This document shows positions 33,945-42,858 of a stretch of 64,000 bases of DNA, piece after piece. Position 1 is the stretch's first letter. Each line of letters starts with the position of its first letter. Below the pieces are notes generated by a model. That model did not search any database. It was given only the letters and a program-made list of their open reading frames with translations, and was not told the origin of the DNA. Position numbers and translations under genes: made by a program. This DNA comes from Caballeronia insecticola (GTDB taxonomy: Bacteria > Pseudomonadota > Gammaproteobacteria > Burkholderiales > Burkholderiaceae), in contig NC_021289.1 of assembly GCF_000402035.1 (NCBI RefSeq), positions 1,054,001 through 1,118,000 of the forward strand, written 5' to 3'.

Positions 33945-35045
33945 ATGTCAGCACTTTTCACTCCGTTCAAACTGAAGGACGTCACCCTGCGCAACCGCAT
34001 CGCGATTCCGCCGATGTGCCAGTACAGCGCCATCGACGGCTTCATCAACGACTGGCACATCAGCCATTACGCGAGCCTCGCGCGCGGCGGCGCGGGCCTC
34101 GTGATCGTCGAGGCGACGGCCGTGTCGCCGGAAGGACGCATCACGCCGGGCTGCACCGGCCTCTGGGACGATGCGCAGATCGAAGGCATGGCGCGCGTCG
34201 CGGCGGCGATCAAGGCGGCGGGCGCGGTGCCCGGCATCCAGATTGCGCACGCGGGCCGCAAGGCGAGCGCGAACCGTCCGTGGGAAGGCGACGACCATAT
34301 CGCACCGGACGACTCCCGCGGCTGGGACACGCTCGCGCCTTCGGCCGTCGCTTTCGGTGCGGGCTTGCCGAAGGTGCCCAAGGCCATGACGCTCGCGGAA
34401 ATCGAACGCGTGAAGGCGGACTTCGCGGCGGCAGCGCGGCGTGCGCGCGAGGCCGGTTTCGAATGGCTCGAACTGCACTTTGCGCATGGCTATCTTGCGC
34501 AAAGCTTCTTTTCCGTCGATGCGAATCAGCGCGACGATCAATACGGCGGCGATCTTGCGGGCCGCAGCCGCTTTATCGTCGAGACCTTCGATGCCGTGCG
34601 CGATGCGTGGCCGAATAACCTGCCGCTGACGGCGCGCTTCGGCGTGATCGAATACGACGGGCGCGACGAACTCACGCTCAAGGAGTCGATCGAACTGACG
34701 AAGACACTGCGCCGCAAGGGTCTCGATCTGATGAGCGTGAGCGTGGGCTTCTCGACGCCCGCCGCGCGCATTCCGTGGGGTCCGGCGTTTCTCGGGCCGA
34801 TCTCGCAGCGTGTGCGCCGTGAAGCGGAGATTCCGGTTGCATCGGCGTGGGGTTTCGATTCGCCGCCCAACGCGGAACACGCTGTCGAAGCGGGGCAACT
34901 CGATCTCGTGATGGTCGGCCGCGCGCATCTGTCGAATCCGCATTGGCCGTATCACGCGGCGAAGCAGTTGAAGGTCGAGCGGCCGTCGTGGGCGTTGCCC
35001 GCGCCCTATGCGCATTGGCTGGAGCGTTACGCGGTCGCGGAATGA
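33945..35045 (+). CDS. Old Yellow Enzyme family NADH:flavin oxidoreductase (YqjM/XenA-like)
   Basis: A 366-residue TIM-barrel flavoprotein. The N-terminus LFTPFKLKDVTLRNRIAIPPMCQYSA holds the cysteine typical of the thermophilic-like/YqjM class; HAGRKAS, FEWLELHFAHGYLAQSFFS and DQYGGDLAGRSRFIVE follow, with H and Y residues of the active site. The family reduces activated C=C bonds of enones, nitroesters or other electrophiles. Start at 33945 is chosen to match the family. The divergent LysR gene probably controls it. Confidence 0.92.
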   Translation: MSALFTPFKLKDVTLRNRIAIPPMCQYSAIDGFINDWHISHYASLARGGAGLVIVEATAVSPEGRITPGCTGLWDDAQIEGMARVAAAIKAAGAVPGIQIAHAGRKASANRPWEGDDHIAPDDSRGWDTLAPSAVAFGAGLPKVPKAMTLAEIERVKADFAAAARRAREAGFEWLELHFAHGYLAQSFFSVDANQRDDQYGGDLAGRSRFIVETFDAVRDAWPNNLPLTARFGVIEYDGRDELTLKESIELTKTLRRKGLDLMSVSVGFSTPAARIPWGPAFLGPISQRVRREAEIPVASAWGFDSPPNAEHAVEAGQLDLVMVGRAHLSNPHWPYHAAKQLKVERPSWALPAPYAHWLERYAVAE

Positions 35046-35061
35046 GGTTGTCGCACGGCGA

Positions 35062-35084
35062 GGCGCGCAGCTATTTTGCGCGCC
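35062..35084. terminator. Hairpin at the convergent ends of the OYE gene and the gallate operon
   Basis: GGCGCGCA and TGCGCGCC form a perfect 8-bp stem with a 7-base loop, 17 bases after the OYE stop and overlapping the last codons of the final gallate-operon gene. It probably ends transcripts from both sides. Confidence 0.5.
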
Positions 35085-35457
35085 GAATCGCCGCGTTCGC
35101 CGCCTGCGTCGCGAGGTCGGCGTAGAGTTCGGCCCATTTGCCGAGCAGCGACGTATCGTTGGTAAGAAAGAGCGGCGCGGTGATCCATGCGCTCACCGTG
35201 CCGTCCTGCACTTCATCTTCGAAGACGCGCAAGTCGCGGTCTTCGCTCACGCCCGCACGCATCAGCGTGGCAAACGAACGCACGTCTTCCACGCGCGACT
35301 CTTGAAGCGGCACGTCATACAGCATCGCCATTGCCGTGCGTACCTTGCGAGACGCGCTATCCCGGCTGTCGGCGAGCACGAACGCAACGACAGCCGGCGT
35401 CGTCATGCGCACGCGAAAGAGCGACGCGCGGCAGCGTTCGCTCAACTGCGTGTTCAT
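35071..35457 (-). CDS. Hypothetical protein, last gene of the gallate operon
   Basis: A 128-residue cytoplasmic protein that I do not recognise. It appears mostly alpha-helical (SASRKVRTAMAMLYDV, VEDVRSFATLMRAGV, LLGKWAELYADLATQAANAAIRR) with a central VSAWITAPLFLTNDTSLL. There is no signal peptide, metal motif or nucleotide loop. The ATG at 35457 overlaps the stop of the preceding gene (ATGA), so it is translationally coupled to the binding-protein-like gene. That coupling makes a role in the gallate pathway or its control likely, but the function is unknown. Confidence 0.6.
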   Translation of the reverse strand: MNTQLSERCRASLFRVRMTTPAVVAFVLADSRDSASRKVRTAMAMLYDVPLQESRVEDVRSFATLMRAGVSEDRDLRVFEDEVQDGTVSAWITAPLFLTNDTSLLGKWAELYADLATQAANAAIRRAK

Positions 35458-36149
35458 CGCACCGGCTCCATGCCGTGCAGCACTTTCGTCGTATCGGCAT
35501 CGCGCGACATGGCGTAATCGAGAAATGCGCGCGCCGCTTCCGGCACACGCGCATTCGCGCAAACCGCGCCTTCGAATATCGTGAGCGTCTGGATTTCATG
35601 CGGCAACATGCCGAGCACGTCGATGCCCGCGACGCCGATCATCTCGCTCAACTGCTGAAAGCCGAGTTCGACTTCACCGCGCGCGATGAGCGTGCCCACC
35701 GCGACACCCGGCGGCGCCTGCACGATGCGCGGCGCGATCTCATGCGCGATTCCCCATCGTTCGAACAGATGCGCGAGATGCACGCCGCTCGGTCCTGTCG
35801 AATAGCCGATGCTGCGCGCCGCGCGCACTGCGTCACGCACGGCCGCTTCGTCGTCGATACGTGGATGCGCCGCGCCTGCCGCGACCGCCATCGCCACGCC
35901 CGAACGCGCGATGCTCACGCGGCTCGATGCATCGATGCGCTTCGAAGCCGCGAGCGCATCGATCGCGTTCGATGACAGCACGACGATATCGAACGCTTCG
36001 CCTTCTTGCACACGCTTCGCCGCCGCGACGCCGCCCACCGATTCGATCGTCACGCGCTGTCCCGAACGCGCTTCGAAGGATGATGCAAGATCGGCGAGCA
36101 CCTGACGCGTCGCCATCGATGAAATGCAGGTAACGATGATGTCGCTCAT
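35454..36149 (-). CDS. ModA-like substrate-binding-fold protein without signal peptide
   Basis: A 231-residue protein with the type 2 periplasmic-binding-protein fold resembling molybdate-binding ModA: VTCISSMATRQVLADLASSFEARSG at the start, EAFDIVVLSSNAIDAL, GYSTGPSGVHLAHLFERWGI, and a C-terminal ARAFLDYAMSRDADTTKVLHG. Unlike ModA it begins directly with the first strand and has no leader, so it should be cytoplasmic; no upstream in-frame sequence resembles a leader. No ABC permease or ATPase is adjacent. Its start overlaps the ligK stop and its own stop overlaps the next start, tying it to the gallate operon. Confidence 0.7.
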   Translation of the reverse strand: MSDIIVTCISSMATRQVLADLASSFEARSGQRVTIESVGGVAAAKRVQEGEAFDIVVLSSNAIDALAASKRIDASSRVSIARSGVAMAVAAGAAHPRIDDEAAVRDAVRAARSIGYSTGPSGVHLAHLFERWGIAHEIAPRIVQAPPGVAVGTLIARGEVELGFQQLSEMIGVAGIDVLGMLPHEIQTLTIFEGAVCANARVPEAARAFLDYAMSRDADTTKVLHGMEPVR

Positions 36150-36832
36150 CAGTCGATATAGCGCAAGCCCGCGCGCTCGAGCGGCTCGCGCATGTTGTAC
36201 ATGTCGAGGCCGAGCACGCCACTCGCGAGCTTCGCGCGCTTCTCTTCTTCCAGCGCCTCGCGCGCGGTGGCCTTGTCGAGCACTTGCGCCGCCATGGCCG
36301 ACGGCACGACGACCACGCCATCGTCATCCGCGACGATCACATCGCCCGGCGTCGCGAGCGCGCCCGCGCACACCACGGGAATATTCACGGAGCCGAGCGT
36401 TGCCTTCACCGTGCCCTTTGCGGAAATCGCCTTGCTCCAGACCGGAAAACTCATCTCGGTCAGCACGCGCACATCGCGCACACCGCCATCGATGATCAAC
36501 GCCTTCGCACCGCGCGCCTTGAAGCTCGTCGCGAGCAGGTCGCCGAAGAAGCCGTCGGTGTTGTCGGTGGTACATGCGGCCACGACGATATCGCCCGGCC
36601 GGATCTGTTCCGCCGCGACATGCAGCATCCAGTTGTCGCCCGGTTGCAGCAGCACGGTCACCGCCGTGCCGCTTGCCTGCGCACCGGTGTAGATGGGCCG
36701 CATGTACGTCTTCATCAAGCCGACGCGTCCCATTGCTTCGTGCACGGTTGCCGAGCCGAGCGCGCCGAGCTTCTCGGCGACGTTGGCATCGGCACGTCGG
36801 ATGTTGCGATAAACCACTCCCAGTTCATACAT
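36149..36832 (-). CDS. ligK: 4-carboxy-4-hydroxy-2-oxoadipate aldolase / oxaloacetate decarboxylase
   Basis: A 227-residue RraA-fold class II aldolase (LigK/GalC/ProA family), which cleaves 4-carboxy-4-hydroxy-2-oxoadipate to pyruvate and oxaloacetate with a divalent metal. The substrate loop [14 protein letters not shown] and the metal/active-site segment [10 protein letters not shown] (R119, D120) are present, and [14 protein letters not shown] opens the fold. Length is the family norm. It begins two bases after the ligJ stop, and its own stop overlaps the next gene. It completes the gallate pathway within this operon. Confidence 0.92.
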   Translation of the reverse strand: MYELGVVYRNIRRADANVAEKLGALGSATVHEAMGRVGLMKTYMRPIYTGAQASGTAVTVLLQPGDNWMLHVAAEQIRPGDIVVAACTTDNTDGFFGDLLATSFKARGAKALIIDGGVRDVRVLTEMSFPVWSKAISAKGTVKATLGSVNIPVVCAGALATPGDVIVADDDGVVVVPSAMAAQVLDKATAREALEEEKRAKLASGVLGLDMYNMREPLERAGLRYID

Positions 36833-36834
36833 GA

Positions 36835-37860
36835 TCAGCGTCCCTTCGCTTTGAGCGCCGCATCCAGGCGCGGATACACGCGGCGCGCGTTGCCTTCGTA
36901 AATCTTGTAGCGCGCTTCGGGTTCGATTTGCGCGGCTTCGACATAACGCTTCGTGTCGTCGAAATAATGTCCCGTTTCAGGATCGATGCCGCGCACCGCG
37001 CCGATCATCTCGCTTGCGAACAGAATGTTGTCGACGGGAATCACGCGCGTCAGCAGATCGATGCCCGGCTGGTGATACACGCAGGTATCGAAGAACACAT
37101 TGTTCAGCAAATGATCCTTCAGCAAAGGCTTTTTCAGCTCTTGCGCGAGGCCACGAAAACGTCCCCAGTGATACGGCACCGCGCCGCCGCCGTGCGGAAT
37201 CACGAACTTGAGCGTCGGGAAATCGCGGAACAAATCGGAGGTCAGGCATTGCATGAACGCGGTCGTGTCGGCATTCAGGTAATGCGCGCCCGTCGTATGA
37301 AAGCACGCGTTGCAGCTCGTACTTACGTGGATCATCGCGGGAATGTCGTACTCGACCATCTTCTCGTAGATCGGATACCAGTAACGGTCCGAGAGCGGCG
37401 GGCTCGTCCAGTGGCCGCCCGAAGGATCGGGATTCAGGTTGATCGCCACATTGCCGTATTGCTCGACGCACTTGACGAGTTCGGGAATGCACGTCGATAC
37501 ATCGACGCCCGGGCTTTGCGGCAACATCGCCGCCGGAATGAAGCTGTCCGGGAACAGCTCGCTCACGCGAAAGCACAGCTCGTTGCAGATCGCGGCCCAC
37601 GTACTCGACACCTCGAAGTCGCCGATGTGATGCGCCATGAAACTCGCGCGGGGACTGAAGAGGGTGAGATCGAGCCCGCGCTCGCGCATCAGGCGCAACT
37701 GATTCGCTTCGATCGATTCGCGCAGTTCGTCGTCGCTGATATGCAGGTCGGACGCGCGCGGCATCTCGGCGGGACTCTTGATGCCGGCGATCTGCTGATT
37801 GCGCCACGCTTCGAGCGCCTTGGGCGCGGTCGTGTAGTGGCCGTGTATGTCGATGATCAT
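36835..37860 (-). CDS. ligJ: 4-oxalomesaconate hydratase (LigJ type)
   Basis: A 341-residue amidohydrolase-superfamily hydratase that adds water to 4-oxalomesaconate, giving 4-carboxy-4-hydroxy-2-oxoadipate. The metal motif DIHGHY is at the N-terminus, [16 protein letters not shown] and [17 protein letters not shown] follow, and [16 protein letters not shown] carries the late acidic ligand region. This is the LigJ form, not the PIG-L-type GalB of Pseudomonas putida. The ATG at 37860 has GGAG seven bases before it. It lies between the MFS gene (15-base gap) and ligK (2-base gap). Confidence 0.9.
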   Translation of the reverse strand: MIIDIHGHYTTAPKALEAWRNQQIAGIKSPAEMPRASDLHISDDELRESIEANQLRLMRERGLDLTLFSPRASFMAHHIGDFEVSSTWAAICNELCFRVSELFPDSFIPAAMLPQSPGVDVSTCIPELVKCVEQYGNVAINLNPDPSGGHWTSPPLSDRYWYPIYEKMVEYDIPAMIHVSTSCNACFHTTGAHYLNADTTAFMQCLTSDLFRDFPTLKFVIPHGGGAVPYHWGRFRGLAQELKKPLLKDHLLNNVFFDTCVYHQPGIDLLTRVIPVDNILFASEMIGAVRGIDPETGHYFDDTKRYVEAAQIEPEARYKIYEGNARRVYPRLDAALKAKGR

Positions 37861-37875
37861 GCTTGACTCCAAGTA

Positions 37876-39225
37876 CTAGTGTGCTGCATTCGTCTGCGCG
37901 TGCGCTTCGTCCACATGCGTGCGCTGCGCGACGAGAATGGCGATGGCGGCGAGCGTTGCGGGCACGGCGAGCATCGCGAGGATCGCGCCGAATTCCCAGC
38001 CGAGGCCGAGCAGCGCGCCCCCGAATGCGGAACCGAAGATGCTGCCGAAGCGGCCCATGCCGAGCATCCAGCTCACGCCGGTGGCGCGCGCAACTGTCGG
38101 ATAACGTCCCGGCGCGAATGCGTTCAGACCGGTTTGCGCGCCGCTCATGCAGAAGCCCGCGGCAAACACGACCATCGCAAGCGACGACGACAGCGCGCCG
38201 ATCCACGCCAGCCCGAGCACGCACACCGCGCCGCCGAGATATGCCGCGCTGATGACCGGCGCGGGTCGTGCTTTGTCCATGATCCATCCGACGATGACCG
38301 CGCCGATCGTGCCGCCGATCTGGAACATCGCCGTGATATTGGCCGCCGCCGAGACGGTGAGGCCCGCGTCCTTCATCAGCGTCGGCAGCCAGCCCGTCAG
38401 CAGATAGATCACGAGCAGGCCCATGAAATACGTGACCCACAATGCCGCCGTCATCAGGCCGTAACCGTGCGAGAAGAGTACGCCGAGCGGCTTCTTGGTG
38501 GGCAGCGGCGGCTCCGTCGATACGAACGTCTCGTTGCCGTCGAAACGCGCGCCGCACACGCGGCCCAGCACGCGGCCGATGCGCGCCGACGTCGCGCCGC
38601 GCACCGCGAGCAGACGCGCGGATTCGGGCAGCAGCCAGATTTGCAGCGGAATCAGCGCAAGCGGCAGCGCACCGCCGAAGATCAGCACCGAGCGCCAGCC
38701 ATGCGCCGGAATCAGCCAGCCCGCGACGAAGCCGATCAACGCCGAGCCCAGATTGAAGCCCGTGAACATGATCGTGATGAGCAGCGCGCGCTTGCGTTGC
38801 GGCGCGTACTCGGAGAGCAGCGTCGTCGTGTTGGGCATCGCGGCGCCCAGGCCGATGCCGGTCAGAAGGCGCAGCACCGCCATGCTCGTGGGCGAGTTCG
38901 TGAACGCAGTGGCGATGGTGAACACGCCAAAGAGAAACACCGAAGTGATGAGCACCCACTTGCGCCCGATGCGGTCCGATGCCGGTCCGGCCGTCAGCGC
39001 GCCGATCACGAGGCCGATGGGCGCTGCGCTCATCACGAGGCCGAACGCGGGCCGCGAGATGTGCCAGTCCGCAATGATCGACGGCGCGATGAAGCCCATG
39101 ATGGCCACATCCATGCCGTCGGCCGCGACGATCAGAAAGCACAGCGCCACCAGCAGCCACTGGTAGGCGGAAATGGGCCGCTCGTCGATAAAGCCCTTGA
39201 TGTCGATGGTTCTGCCGAATGTCAT
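37876..39225 (-). CDS. MFS aromatic acid:H+ symporter, probable gallate transporter
   Basis: A 449-residue major facilitator of the aromatic acid:H+ symporter group (PcaK/BenK/GalT-like). The first helix carries AADGMDVAIMGFIAP, where the conserved aspartate (DGxD pattern) couples protons, and GPASDRIGRKWVL is the helix 2-3 loop. LPESARLL follows helix 6. It starts 25 bases after the gallate dioxygenase stop and ends 15 bases before ligJ, so it is surely in the same operon and most likely imports gallate or a related phenolic acid. Confidence 0.88.
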   Translation of the reverse strand: MTFGRTIDIKGFIDERPISAYQWLLVALCFLIVAADGMDVAIMGFIAPSIIADWHISRPAFGLVMSAAPIGLVIGALTAGPASDRIGRKWVLITSVFLFGVFTIATAFTNSPTSMAVLRLLTGIGLGAAMPNTTTLLSEYAPQRKRALLITIMFTGFNLGSALIGFVAGWLIPAHGWRSVLIFGGALPLALIPLQIWLLPESARLLAVRGATSARIGRVLGRVCGARFDGNETFVSTEPPLPTKKPLGVLFSHGYGLMTAALWVTYFMGLLVIYLLTGWLPTLMKDAGLTVSAAANITAMFQIGGTIGAVIVGWIMDKARPAPVISAAYLGGAVCVLGLAWIGALSSSLAMVVFAAGFCMSGAQTGLNAFAPGRYPTVARATGVSWMLGMGRFGSIFGSAFGGALLGLGWEFGAILAMLAVPATLAAIAILVAQRTHVDEAHAQTNAAH

Positions 39226-39250
39226 GGTTGTCTCCCCTCTCCGTTATGTC

Positions 39251-40552
39251 TTAGCTCTTGGCTTTGCCGGCCTGATCCCAGTCGAGCTTGCCCGCGCCCT
39301 TGCCTGCGACCGAATACAGCGCGCCGGGCGCATTGCGTGTCTTCTGGAATGCTTCGAGCGTTTCGCCGCGCATCGCCGCATAGATATGCAGATTCGATAC
39401 GCCCGTCACCGCGCCGAGCTTTTCGAGCATGAAGAAGATCACGCCGTAGTGAAGCAGCCCGCGCCAGTCGCGGCGGCGAATGAGTTCGCGCTCTTCGTCG
39501 GACAGACCTGCCGCCTCGAAGCTCGCTTCTTCGTCCTGCTTGAACGCCTCGCGATGCGCGGGCTCGACCATGCGATGCAGATAGTCGTTGATGCGATACG
39601 CGCGCACGGCCGTTTCGATCGAGAACGGATAGGTGCCTTCGAGCTTCTCGACACCCGCGAGCTGCATGTCCATCTTGCGGCGATGACGCTCGACGATCGC
39701 AGGCGTGGTCTCGCTGTCCTCGCCTTCGTAGATCGCGGTTGCGATGCCGGCCATCGACGGGAGGTAATAGCTGCGGTGCTTGCACACGACGTTGTTCGAC
39801 AACGCGCCGCGCATCGTGAGCCACATGATCACTTCCGCACCTTCGTAGCCGCCGAGCGCGGCATATTCGGCGATGGTCATGTCCGCGAGCTGTTCGGGAT
39901 CGCGTTCGAAGAGATCGAGGAAGCGCGCATCCCATTCCGTGTTGTTGAAGCCCGCGCGCTCGCCGTGCACCTGATGCGAGAGACCGCCCGTCGCGAGAAT
40001 CGCCACCTTGAGGTCTTCCGGATAACTTTCGATCGCGCGGCGCAGCGCCTGGCCGAGCTTGTAGAAGCGGCGCGCGCTCGGCACCGGCAGTTGCAGCACG
40101 CCCATTTGCAGCGGCACGAGCTTGACCGGCCATTCGGGCTTGTGCGGACACAGCATCGAGAGCGGCGAGAAGCAGCCGTGATCGAGCGCCTTGTTCTGGA
40201 AGAACGACATGTCGAATTCATCGCTCATCAACGACGTGCCGATGTGCGCGGCAAGCGCCGGATGACCCTTGATCGGCGGCAGATCGCGCGCGCCGCCGCC
40301 TTCGTCCGCGACACGCCATTCGGGGCCCACGCCCAGCGAAAATGCCGAATAGTGATCGAAGAAGAACGACGTGACGTGATCGTTGTAGATCGTGACGATG
40401 ACGTCCGGTTGCTTCTCCGCGAGCCAGTTCGCGAGCGGCGCGAAGTTCTCGAAGATCGGCGCCCAGACGGGATCGTCGCGCTTGTTCTTGTCGAACGCGA
40501 AGCCGATCGTCGGCGTGTGCGAGGCGGCGATGCCTCCGATGATCCGTGCCAT
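39251..40552 (-). CDS. galA: Gallate dioxygenase (class III extradiol, LigAB fusion type)
   Basis: A 433-residue ring-cleaving dioxygenase that should convert gallate plus O2 to 4-oxalomesaconate. The LigB-like N-terminal domain has H12 and H59 (HTP, NDHV) and E240 (YEGAEVIMW) as probable Fe(II) ligands and H124/H192 at the active site, at positions close to those known for DesB. A LigA-like helical domain is fused at the C-terminus (EERELIRRRDWRGLLHYGVIFFMLEKL). The fusion and length separate it from two-subunit protocatechuate 4,5-dioxygenase. AAGGAG precedes the ATG. It is the first gene of the operon. Confidence 0.9.
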   Translation of the reverse strand: MARIIGGIAASHTPTIGFAFDKNKRDDPVWAPIFENFAPLANWLAEKQPDVIVTIYNDHVTSFFFDHYSAFSLGVGPEWRVADEGGGARDLPPIKGHPALAAHIGTSLMSDEFDMSFFQNKALDHGCFSPLSMLCPHKPEWPVKLVPLQMGVLQLPVPSARRFYKLGQALRRAIESYPEDLKVAILATGGLSHQVHGERAGFNNTEWDARFLDLFERDPEQLADMTIAEYAALGGYEGAEVIMWLTMRGALSNNVVCKHRSYYLPSMAGIATAIYEGEDSETTPAIVERHRRKMDMQLAGVEKLEGTYPFSIETAVRAYRINDYLHRMVEPAHREAFKQDEEASFEAAGLSDEERELIRRRDWRGLLHYGVIFFMLEKLGAVTGVSNLHIYAAMRGETLEAFQKTRNAPGALYSVAGKGAGKLDWDQAGKAKS

Positions 40553-40890
40553 GTGCTGCTCCTTCAGAATGCTTGGCCGAGCGAAGATGCTCTGGGAAAC
40601 TGAAGTCGCAGGGTAGCGAGAAAGGGCGCGGCGCGGACACTACGCGTAAACCATCACTTTGCCTTTATGGATGGCAGTGCGATGGCGTGGAACCCTTATG
40701 TGGCGGAGCGAAGAGCGACAGGCGAGCGCATTGGCCGTGCCGTATGCCGATAAACAAAACTGATGGCGCGTGAAGCAGGACGCAAGAAGCGTGTTGCGAC
40801 GCTCCCGCCGCCGGCAATGTGCACGATGGCCGGAGCGCCGCACAGTCCGCCGATTCCGCGCGAAAATCGTATCTTTAAGGAGCCGCTCTT
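40553..40890. other. Divergent intergenic region upstream of the gallate operon
   Basis: A 338-base gap between the gallate dioxygenase (-) and the SnoaL-like gene (+). It must contain the gallate-operon promoter. Small open frames here have poor coding character and no ribosome sites. I saw no strong dyad; the AT-rich patch at ~40741-40760 is the most likely regulatory part. No gene is called. Confidence 0.5.
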
Positions 40891-41277
40891 ATGACCGCAG
40901 ACGAGCTTTCGCAACGCTATCGCGCGTACATTGCCTGCTTGAACGCGCAGGACTGGCGCAACCTCGGCACCTTCGTCGGCGACGCGCCGCACTACAATGG
41001 GCGCGCGATCACGCTCGCGGATTATCGTGCCATGCTGGAGCGCGACTTCCGCGAAATCCCGGATCTGTTCTTCGACATTGAACTGCTCATTGCCGAGCCG
41101 CCGACGATCGCCGCGCGCCTGCGCTTCGACTGCACGCCGAAGGCCGATTTCATGGGCCTGCCTGTGAATGGAAAGCGCGTCGTGTTCTGCGAGAACGTCT
41201 TCTATGCGTTTCGCGAGGGCAAGATCGACAACGTCTGGTCGGTGATCGACAAGGCCGCGATCGAGGCGCAGCTTTAG
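40891..41277 (+). CDS. SnoaL-like / ketosteroid isomerase-fold protein
   Basis: A 128-residue NTF2-fold protein of the SnoaL/ester cyclase-like group. LSQRYRAYIACLNAQDW and the cone-shaped fold pattern PPTIAARLRFDCTPKADFMGLPVNGKRVVFCENVFYAFREGKIDNVWSVIDKAA are typical. AAGGAG precedes the ATG. It is divergent from the gallate operon and convergent, with a 3-base gap, to the sulfonate ABC ATPase gene. Members isomerise, cyclise or hydrate small organic molecules. A link to gallate breakdown is only positional. Confidence 0.8.
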   Translation: MTADELSQRYRAYIACLNAQDWRNLGTFVGDAPHYNGRAITLADYRAMLERDFREIPDLFFDIELLIAEPPTIAARLRFDCTPKADFMGLPVNGKRVVFCENVFYAFREGKIDNVWSVIDKAAIEAQL

Positions 41278-41280
41278 ATG

Positions 41281-42051
41281 TCAGATAGCATCCGTGAAGA
41301 ACGTCTCCACGATGTCGTCACGCAGCTTGCCTACGCCGCGATCGCCCAGTTTTCTCGGCCTCGGCAACGTGACGTCGATCACTTCGCCGATTCGTCCGGG
41401 CCGCGCCTGCATCACGACAATGCGGTCCGACAATAGCACCGCTTCCTCGACATCGTGCGTGACGAGCACCATCGTAATGCGCTCGCTCTCCCAGATACGT
41501 TGCAATTCGAGTTGCAAACGCGCGCGCGTGAGCGCATCGAGCGCGCCGAAGGGTTCATCGAGCAATAGCAGGCGCGGCCGGTTGACGAGCCCGCGCGCAA
41601 TGGCGACACGCTGCGCCATCCCGCCCGACAACTGATGCGGATAGTGCCGCTCATAGCCTTGCAATCCGACGAGCGCGACATGCTCCTTCACCGCGCGCGC
41701 CTTCTCCGCTTTCGACAGCGGCGCATTGCGCAGCGCGACGGCCACGTTCTGTTCGACATCGAGCCACGGAAACAGCCGATGATCCTGAAACACGATGCCG
41801 CGCGACAAGTCCGTCGTGACGACGCGTGCGCCGCCGAAATCGATCTCGCCGTCGTAGTCGGCATCGAGTCCCGCGATCAGCCGCAGTAACGTCGATTTGC
41901 CGCAACCGCTCGCCCCGACGATACTCACGAACTCGCCGCTCGCAATCGACAGGTCGATGCGTTCGAGTACCGGCGGTGCATCGTCGCCGCTGAATCGCTT
42001 GCTCACATGCCGCAGCGTCAGGCCGCTGTCCTGCTCGATTACCGTTGCCAT
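41281..42051 (-). CDS. Sulfonate/sulfate-ester ABC transporter ATP-binding protein (SsuB-like)
   Basis: A 256-residue ABC ATPase. Walker A GASGCGKST, Q-loop VFQDHRLFPW, signature LSGGMAQRVAIARGL, Walker B RLLLLDEPFGALD and H-loop VLVTHDVEEA are all intact. The Q-loop form and length fit the SsuB/TauB/NitT group. It is the last gene of a five-gene minus-strand operon with two permeases, a binding protein and a TauD-type dioxygenase, and begins 13 bases after the second permease. The start at 42051 avoids a longer unlikely extension. Confidence 0.9.
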   Translation of the reverse strand: MATVIEQDSGLTLRHVSKRFSGDDAPPVLERIDLSIASGEFVSIVGASGCGKSTLLRLIAGLDADYDGEIDFGGARVVTTDLSRGIVFQDHRLFPWLDVEQNVAVALRNAPLSKAEKARAVKEHVALVGLQGYERHYPHQLSGGMAQRVAIARGLVNRPRLLLLDEPFGALDALTRARLQLELQRIWESERITMVLVTHDVEEAVLLSDRIVVMQARPGRIGEVIDVTLPRPRKLGDRGVGKLRDDIVETFFTDAI

Positions 42052-42064
42052 CTTTCTGTTCTCC

Positions 42065-42847
42065 TCAAGCCGCGCGCGAAGGTTCGAACCAGCGTCGCTG
42101 CACGCCGCGCGCGAAGGCATTCAACGCCCACCCCGTTATACCGACCACGATCACGCCGAACACGACGAGATCCATACGAAACTGCTCGCTGCCATCGACG
42201 AGCGTATTGCCGATGCCGCTGCCTGCAACGAGCAGATACTCCGCGCCGAGCGTCGCGAGCCACGAATAGATGAGCGCGAGATAGACGCCCGTGAAGATCG
42301 AAGGCAGCGCGGCCGGCAGCACAACGAAGGCGAGCGTTTGCAACTTGCCATAGCGATACGCGCGCGCCACGTCCAGCAGATGTGGCGGCACGGCGCGAAT
42401 GCCATCGCTCGTATGCATCACGACCGGCACGAGCGCGGCAAGCGACAGGAACACGACCTTCGCGACATCGCCCAGCCCGAACCACACGGAAATCAGCGGA
42501 ATCCACGCGAACAGCGACACTTGCTTAAACGTGTTGAAGCTCGGCGCAATCGCGCGATTGGCGAGCTTCGAAATGCCGAGCAACGCACCGAGCGCAAGGC
42601 CAAGTGTTGTGCCGATAGCGAAGCCCGTCAACTCGCGCGCCAGCGACGCCGACAGCGCCCGCGCAAGCGCCCCGCTTCGCACTTGCGCGACCGCGGTATC
42701 CCATACGTGTGCGGGCGAAACCATGATGCCGTGGCCGACTTGCGCGTGACGCGACACGAACCACCACACAGCAACAGCGACGACCGGCAACACGACGCCG
42801 CGCCATGATCCCTTTGCGCTCCCCGCTTCCAGATCGAGCGTCGACAT
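42065..42847 (-). CDS. ABC transporter permease (SsuC-like)
   Basis: A 260-residue permease with about six membrane helices. The EAA loop for contact with the ATPase reads HLLDVARAYRYGKLQTLAFVVLPAALPSIFTGV. The N-terminus begins a hydrophobic helix at residue ~18. It follows a second, homologous permease gene by 11 bases; the two probably pair as a heterodimer, since most sulfonate importers have only one such gene. Confidence 0.88.
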   Translation of the reverse strand: MSTLDLEAGSAKGSWRGVVLPVVAVAVWWFVSRHAQVGHGIMVSPAHVWDTAVAQVRSGALARALSASLARELTGFAIGTTLGLALGALLGISKLANRAIAPSFNTFKQVSLFAWIPLISVWFGLGDVAKVVFLSLAALVPVVMHTSDGIRAVPPHLLDVARAYRYGKLQTLAFVVLPAALPSIFTGVYLALIYSWLATLGAEYLLVAGSGIGNTLVDGSEQFRMDLVVFGVIVVGITGWALNAFARGVQRRWFEPSRAA

Positions 42848-42858
42848 GATTTTTCTCC

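Noticed and set aside
36185..36205. ATGTTGTACATG resembling the garD/kdgD operator
   Set aside because: It lies inside the ligK coding sequence and matches only part of the 15-bp motif.
40640..40843. Small frames in the gap before the gallate operon
   Set aside because: No ribosome site, Arg/Ser-rich shadow composition, and overlap with the expected promoter region.
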